Assembly (NCBI GenBank): GCA_017829005.1
Contig: JAGAJF010000095.1
Span: forward strand, 1-34,025
Direction of reading: 5' to 3'
Source of the DNA: Oscillospiraceae bacterium
Lineage (GTDB): Bacteria; Bacillota; Clostridia; Oscillospirales; Ruminococcaceae
DNA: 34,025 nucleotides
The notes beneath the pieces were generated by a model, which was given only the letters and a program-made list of their open reading frames with translations, was not told the origin of the DNA and searched no databases. The translations under genes were made by a program, and so were the position numbers. Positions 30,802 through 34,025 of the stretch are shown here, piece by piece; position 1 is the first letter of the stretch; each line of letters opens with the position of its first letter.

Positions 30802-31797
30802 ATGTCTTCCATTAAATTAACTGACCTGATAAGCGTTCAGGTTCTTCAGGAGATCCAGGACGGCTTTGCCGAGGTTACGGGTATGGCGGCTCTCACTACC
30901 GATGCCGACGGCAATCCTGTGACCAAGGGAAGCAATTTCACCGATTTTTGTATGAAATACACACGCCGCTCAAGACTGGGCTGTGAAAGGTGCGAAAAGT
31001 GCGACCGCGACGGCGGCGAGCAGACCCACCGCACAGGCAGAGCCGCTGCATATCCCTGCCATGCGGGTCTTATGGACTTTGCAGCTCCCATTATGGTAAA
31101 CGGCGAGTTCATCGGCTCATTTATCGGCGGTCAGGTGCTCACCGAAAAGCCAGACGAAGCTAAATTTCGCAGGATCGCAAAGGAACTTAGCATTGACCCC
31201 GACGAGTACATCTCTGCTCTCAGAAAGGTGAAGATAGTTCCCAAGGAGAGGGTGGAGGCTGCTGCCAAGTTCCTGCACACCATTGCCAAGAATATTTCCT
31301 CTATGGCTTATTCCAGCTATCAGATGAAGCAGAACAATGCTGCTCTTTCCAGCAATATTACCGCCACAAGCGATGTTATCCGCAGGGTCAACGACATTGC
31401 GGAAAACTGCATCAAAGCGGTCTCTACTATGGACGAAAAGTTCAGACAGCTTTCCGAGATAGCCGACAAGTGCGTTTCCGAGGTCAAGACTGCCAATGAC
31501 GCTGCAAAGGTTATTCAGGATATCGCTATGAACACCCGAATCCTCGGCTTCAACGCTTCCATCGAGGCTTCAAGAGCCAAGGAGAGCGGCAAGGGCTTCG
31601 GCGTTATCGCTCAGGAGGTAAGAAGCCTTGCTGATACATCGAAAAGCTCTGCTGACACCATTGAACAGAAGATCAAGAGCATTGGCGGCTTTGCGGCTCA
31701 GATCGACAAAAGCGCCAAGGAATCTTCCGAGCTTGTTTCCGGGACCGTTTCGGGAATTGAAGAGCTCAAGAGCGTTATCAGCGAAATTCAGTCATAA
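30802..31797 (+). CDS. Soluble chemoreceptor with PocR sensor domain
   Basis: A 331-residue protein with no membrane segment. Residues 5-165 are a PocR ligand-binding domain (LISVQVLQEIQDGFAEVTGM, DADGNPVTKGSNFTDFC, AYPCHAGLMDFAAPIMVNGE), with Cys50, Cys61, Cys64, Cys67 and Cys86. The domain is known to bind small molecules such as 1,2-propanediol in PocR. Residues about 185-331 form an MCP signalling hairpin; the tip reads NTRILGFNASIEASRAKESG, where QTNLLALNAAIEAARAGE is usual, so contacts to CheA/CheW may differ. ATG at 30802 follows GGAGG. It heads a two-gene operon with the YjfB-type protein. Confidence 0.9.
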   Translation: MSSIKLTDLISVQVLQEIQDGFAEVTGMAALTTDADGNPVTKGSNFTDFCMKYTRRSRLGCERCEKCDRDGGEQTHRTGRAAAYPCHAGLMDFAAPIMVNGEFIGSFIGGQVLTEKPDEAKFRRIAKELSIDPDEYISALRKVKIVPKERVEAAAKFLHTIAKNISSMAYSSYQMKQNNAALSSNITATSDVIRRVNDIAENCIKAVSTMDEKFRQLSEIADKCVSEVKTANDAAKVIQDIAMNTRILGFNASIEASRAKESGKGFGVIAQEVRSLADTSKSSADTIEQKIKSIGGFAAQIDKSAKESSELVSGTVSGIEELKSVISEIQS

Positions 31798-31802
31798 TGA
31801 GA

Positions 31803-31823
31803 TTTACAGCTCTTTGCTGTAAA
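31803..31823 (+). promoter_or_regulatory. Hairpin between the chemoreceptor and YjfB genes
   Basis: TTTACAGC (31803-31810) and GCTGTAAA (31816-31823) form a perfect 8-bp stem with a 5-base loop. No T run follows, so transcription should continue; mRNA processing that gives the small protein a separate, stable transcript is inferred. Confidence 0.5.
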
Positions 31824-31849
31824 CCTATATACCGAAAGGAAGTGTTTTT

Positions 31850-32041
31850 ATGGATCCTACAGCAATCGCTTCTATGGCTACAAGTATGAAGCAGGCTCAG
31901 CTTGCAAATGCTGTCAGCACTGCGATGGTTAAGAAGACCCACGAAGTAATGGAGACCCAGGCCCAGGGGATCATTGAAATGGCTCAGAGCATGCCTAAGG
32001 TTCAGGGTCAGATAGGCTCTATCCTTGACGTAAGAGCGTAA
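31850..32041 (+). CDS. YjfB family putative motility protein
   Basis: A 63-residue helical protein beginning MDPTAIASMATSMKQAQLAN and continuing AVSTAMVKKTHEVMETQAQG, which resembles the YjfB family (about 60 residues, Pfam 'putative motility protein'). In Bacillus the gene is in the flagellar sigma regulon, but its biochemical role is not known. AAAGGAAG lies before the ATG. It follows the PocR chemoreceptor by 52 bp and is closed by a strong terminator. The pairing hints at a chemosensory function, although no flagellar gene is visible here. Confidence 0.75.
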   Translation: MDPTAIASMATSMKQAQLANAVSTAMVKKTHEVMETQAQGIIEMAQSMPKVQGQIGSILDVRA

Positions 32042-32067
32042 TTTCCCGTAGGTCGGCAAGTTTCCTG

Positions 32068-32101
32068 TCCTCCGTACATTTTTTTGTGCGGAGGATTTTT
32101 T
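32068..32101 (+). terminator. Intrinsic terminator after the YjfB-type gene
   Basis: TCCTCCGTACA (32068-32078) pairs with TGTGCGGAGGA (32085-32095) with one G-T pair, followed by six T. Confidence 0.92.
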
Positions 32102-32253
32102 ATTTTGATATTGATAATCTGCGTGATGCCGCAGTGCGTTCTTATCAGCTTTTGATCTGTCAGATAATAACATATTGAGGTGTAAAATCAATTTCAAATA
32201 TAGCTCTGCCTGAAAATACCCCCGAAAATCTGCTCCATAGGCGCTCAACCCCC

Positions 32254-32282
32254 TTGACAAATCAGCTTATTTGTAGGATAAT
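32254..32282 (+). promoter_or_regulatory. GH4-gene promoter with operator-like inverted repeat
   Basis: TTGACA, 17-base spacer, GATAAT, 39 bp before the ATG at 32321. ACAAAT (32257-32262) and ATTTGT (32269-32274) form an inverted repeat inside the spacer, a site where a repressor would block RNA polymerase. The space back to 32102 shows no gene. Confidence 0.68.
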
Positions 32283-32320
32283 ATAACTTGGATAAATGTA
32301 TGAGAAAGGAACTGCGGATA

Positions 32321-33685
32321 ATGAACGGTGACAGGCTTAATATCGCATATATCGGAGGAGGCTCCTGCAACTATGGCTGGAAGCTTATCCCCGAGCTTGC
32401 AGACATAGATCTGTGTGCAATGGTGAAGCTTTACGATATTGACAAAACCTGCTCCCTCGCCAACGAGGTGATAGGAAACAATATCCACGACAGGGGAAAC
32501 ACAAAAGGGGACATAGTATATCTCGCCTGCGACGAGGCGGAGGAGGCTCTCAGAGACGCGGATTTCGTAATTCTCGCCTTTGAGCCGGGTGGACTTGATG
32601 AGCAGGTGAGCCAGCTCCATCTTCCCGAGACCTACGGTATCTTCCAGACAGGCGGGGAAAACTCGGGGCTTTCCTCGGTCATAAGAGCGCTTAAAATAAT
32701 GCCTCTCTGCGCCGAATATTCCCATATGATAGAACACCTCTGCCCCAACGCATGGGTAATAAACCTCTGCACACCCATGGCAGAGTGTATGACCGTTCTC
32801 CACAACGAATTTACCGAAATGAAGCTTGTGGGAGCTTCCTCGGACACCTTTGCCGCAAGGGAGCTTATCGCCACAATGGTCTGCGAGAGCAAGGGGATAA
32901 GCGGAGTGCGCAGGCGTGACATAAAGACAAATCTCCTGGGAATAAGCGGATTTTCCTGGTTTGACGAGCTTTCCTACAATGGCGAGAGCCTTATGCCCAT
33001 GTTCAGGGAATATGCGGAAAAATACGGCGACTCGGGCTATGAGTTTCGGATAAACGAGTATAGGACCAATCCCGACGCCGATGCTCATCGGGTAAAATTT
33101 GACCTGTTTCTCCGCTTCGGACTTATCCCCGCTGTAAATGACCGCTCCGCCGCCGAGTTCTGTCCCCCCTGGTACACGAAGGACAGCAAGGAAATGGCAG
33201 CTTGGAAATTTTCTCCTATGACCGTAAATTACAAAAAGAGAATGCTTAGCGACAAGACCGCAAAGGTCAAGAAATATATGAACGGAGAGGTTTTGCCGAA
33301 ATCTGTTGACTCCACCGAAGTTCCCGAAATGATACGTGCCCTCTGCGGCGGCGGAAATCTTATATCGGCAGTCTCTCTTCCCAACAAGGGACAGGTGGAA
33401 AATCTCCCAGAGGGGGCTATTGTTGAGACAAACGCACTCATAAGCTGCGGCAGCGTAAGAGCAGTATGTGCAGGCAGGCTCCCCGACAGCATTGCGGGGC
33501 TGTCCGTCCGCCACGTTTACAACAGAGCCGCTGTGGTTAAGGCATTTGAGGAGCGTGACCTTGACATTGCTTTCAATTCGTTCCTTAATGACCCGCTTAT
33601 GACCTGCGGTCTTACCGAAGCCACCGAGCTTTACAGGGAAATGCTTTCGGCGGTGAGGACACATCTGCTTTACTATTGTGAGTAA
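32321..33685 (+). CDS. Glycoside hydrolase family 4-like protein lacking usual metal ligands
   Basis: A 454-residue protein of the GH4 (alpha-glucosidase/alpha-galacturonidase) fold. Evidence: Rossmann start NIAYIGGGSCNYGWKLIPEL (NAD site), the RALKIMP segment, VINLCTPMAE where NxTNP is usual, and GISGFSWF where GxNHFxW is usual. GH4 enzymes need NAD and a metal held by a Cys (in G-x-CH) and a His (in GxNHF). Here the first motif reads GASSD (171-175) and the second GISGF (207-211), so both ligands are missing. It may be a non-catalytic sensor or use another chemistry. ATG at 32321 follows AAAGGA; the TTG frame from 32288 is less likely. Confidence 0.82.
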   Translation: MNGDRLNIAYIGGGSCNYGWKLIPELADIDLCAMVKLYDIDKTCSLANEVIGNNIHDRGNTKGDIVYLACDEAEEALRDADFVILAFEPGGLDEQVSQLHLPETYGIFQTGGENSGLSSVIRALKIMPLCAEYSHMIEHLCPNAWVINLCTPMAECMTVLHNEFTEMKLVGASSDTFAARELIATMVCESKGISGVRRRDIKTNLLGISGFSWFDELSYNGESLMPMFREYAEKYGDSGYEFRINEYRTNPDADAHRVKFDLFLRFGLIPAVNDRSAAEFCPPWYTKDSKEMAAWKFSPMTVNYKKRMLSDKTAKVKKYMNGEVLPKSVDSTEVPEMIRALCGGGNLISAVSLPNKGQVENLPEGAIVETNALISCGSVRAVCAGRLPDSIAGLSVRHVYNRAAVVKAFEERDLDIAFNSFLNDPLMTCGLTEATELYREMLSAVRTHLLYYCE

Positions 33686-33690
33686 GCGGC

Positions 33691-33717
33691 GGCGGGGGTC
33701 GGCGGGGGTCGCCCCGC
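33691..33717. repeat. GC-rich tandem decamer with hairpin
   Basis: GGCGGGGGTC is repeated exactly twice (33691-33710), and GCGGGG (33702-33707) pairs with CCCCGC (33712-33717). The block is almost pure G and C, unlike any other intergenic part of the window, and separates the GH4-like gene from an AT-rich gene. It could be a repeat element or a scar of insertion. Confidence 0.6.
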
Positions 33718-33843
33718 GGCGAGGTCGCGCTGTGAATTTGTGAGAAATTGAAGTTTTGTCTCCGCGCCGATAGATACAATATCAGCCCGATAAGTCGGAA
33801 TTTGTTTATACATTATTCAGAACGAATGTGATAGGGAGTATTT

Positions 33844-34025
33844 ATGGATTTTGAAAAATACAAAAAATATCTTCAGAACAATTGGTTACCGGAATACAGA
33901 GATATATACACCACACGAGAACTTTCTGCTGAGGGTTGGACTATGCTTCTGGAAGAAGTTTTTTCTCCTTTGATAGAAAAAGAACTCGGAATGAGATATA
34001 TCGGCAATCGTGTTTGGGCAGATGA
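33844..34025 (+). CDS. Hypothetical protein, 3' end beyond window
   Basis: Sixty residues are visible from ATG 33844 (AGGGAG upstream) to the window edge without a stop. The start is MDFEKYKKYLQNNWLPEYRD, followed by SAEGWTMLLEEVFSPLIEKE and then a Gly-Met-Arg-Tyr segment. The pattern 'helix, SPLIEKELGMRYIGNRVW' loosely resembles the start of DUF4304-type proteins such as the one at 12908, but this is a weak guess. Codons are clearly richer in A and T (AAA, GAA, TAT, ATA) than in the neighbours, which suggests recent acquisition. Confidence 0.6.
   Translation, partial: MDFEKYKKYLQNNWLPEYRDIYTTRELSAEGWTMLLEEVFSPLIEKELGMRYIGNRVWAD

Noticed and set aside
32102-32253. Short open frames between the YjfB-type terminator and the GH4-gene promoter
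   Set aside because: No ribosome site, no start in good context and no promoter. I see nothing functional in this stretch.
32267-33664. Long open frame on the minus strand opposite the GH4-like gene
   Set aside because: It mirrors the GH4-like frame. The product is rich in Cys and His, resembles no family, and lacks a ribosome site. It is a by-product of codon bias.
1-34025. tRNA, rRNA, CRISPR array, insertion sequence or prophage
   Set aside because: I looked on both strands and found no cloverleaf, no regularly spaced repeats and no transposase or integrase gene.

Overview
The window looks like a chromosomal stretch from a mid-GC, anaerobic member of the Clostridia, most likely Ruminococcus or a close relative in the Oscillospiraceae. 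The evidence is an IspH-ribosomal S1 fusion gene typical of Clostridia, a SpoVAC homologue, FprA and high-molecular-weight rubredoxin, a biotin-dependent carboxyl transfer cluster, strong AGGAGG-type ribosome sites, TTG starts, and many near-consensus TTGACA-17-TATAAT promoters. The genus is inferred; no rRNA gene is present. I see no tRNA, CRISPR array, insertion sequence or prophage.

Left block (1-8372, minus strand): a type IV pilus / type II secretion-like operon. In transcription order it holds PilC, a fused PilM-PilN, PilO, a 1043-residue PilX/GspK-like minor pilin, and two prepilins, the last cut by the window edge. It starts from one strong extended -10 promoter preceded by three helically phased TAACCAAAT repeats. 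No motor ATPase or prepilin peptidase is in the window.

8534-13946: a three-gene operon (nucleotidyltransferase-fold protein with degraded active site, HEPN protein, amidohydrolase); an operon of a transglutaminase-like lipoprotein, a single-domain EamA transporter and a protein with a duplicated CxxC/CxxH module; then a divergent DUF4304-like gene. 13329-17436 (minus) is a tight run: zinc-ribbon membrane protein, 34-residue membrane peptide, TPM-domain protein, small pilin-like protein, ispD, ispF, and high-molecular-weight rubredoxin. A leader with three hairpins lies in front of it.

17583-24251: a divergent promoter region around a perfect palindrome, a 48-codon ORF without a normal start codon, and a plus-strand cluster of carboxyltransferase, biotin carrier and oxaloacetate decarboxylase alpha/5S-like subunit. 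Then on the minus strand come FprA, the likely electron acceptor of the rubredoxin, and an orphan sugar-binding lipoprotein.

24284-29229 (minus) is a housekeeping operon: YkgJ-GNAT fusion, thyX, cmk, plsC, ispH-rpsA. With ispD and ispF, three steps of the MEP isoprenoid pathway are encoded here. 29351-34025 holds spoVAC, a PP2C phosphatase, a soluble PocR-domain chemoreceptor with a YjfB-type small protein, a GH4-family homologue that has lost its usual metal ligands, a GC-rich tandem repeat, and the start of an AT-rich gene cut by the right edge.

The observations most worth following are the pilus operon (fusion gene, giant minor pilin, phased repeats), the metal-ligand-free GH4 homologue, the HEPN/degenerate nucleotidyltransferase operon, the duplicated zinc module protein, and the divergent region at 17459-17866.
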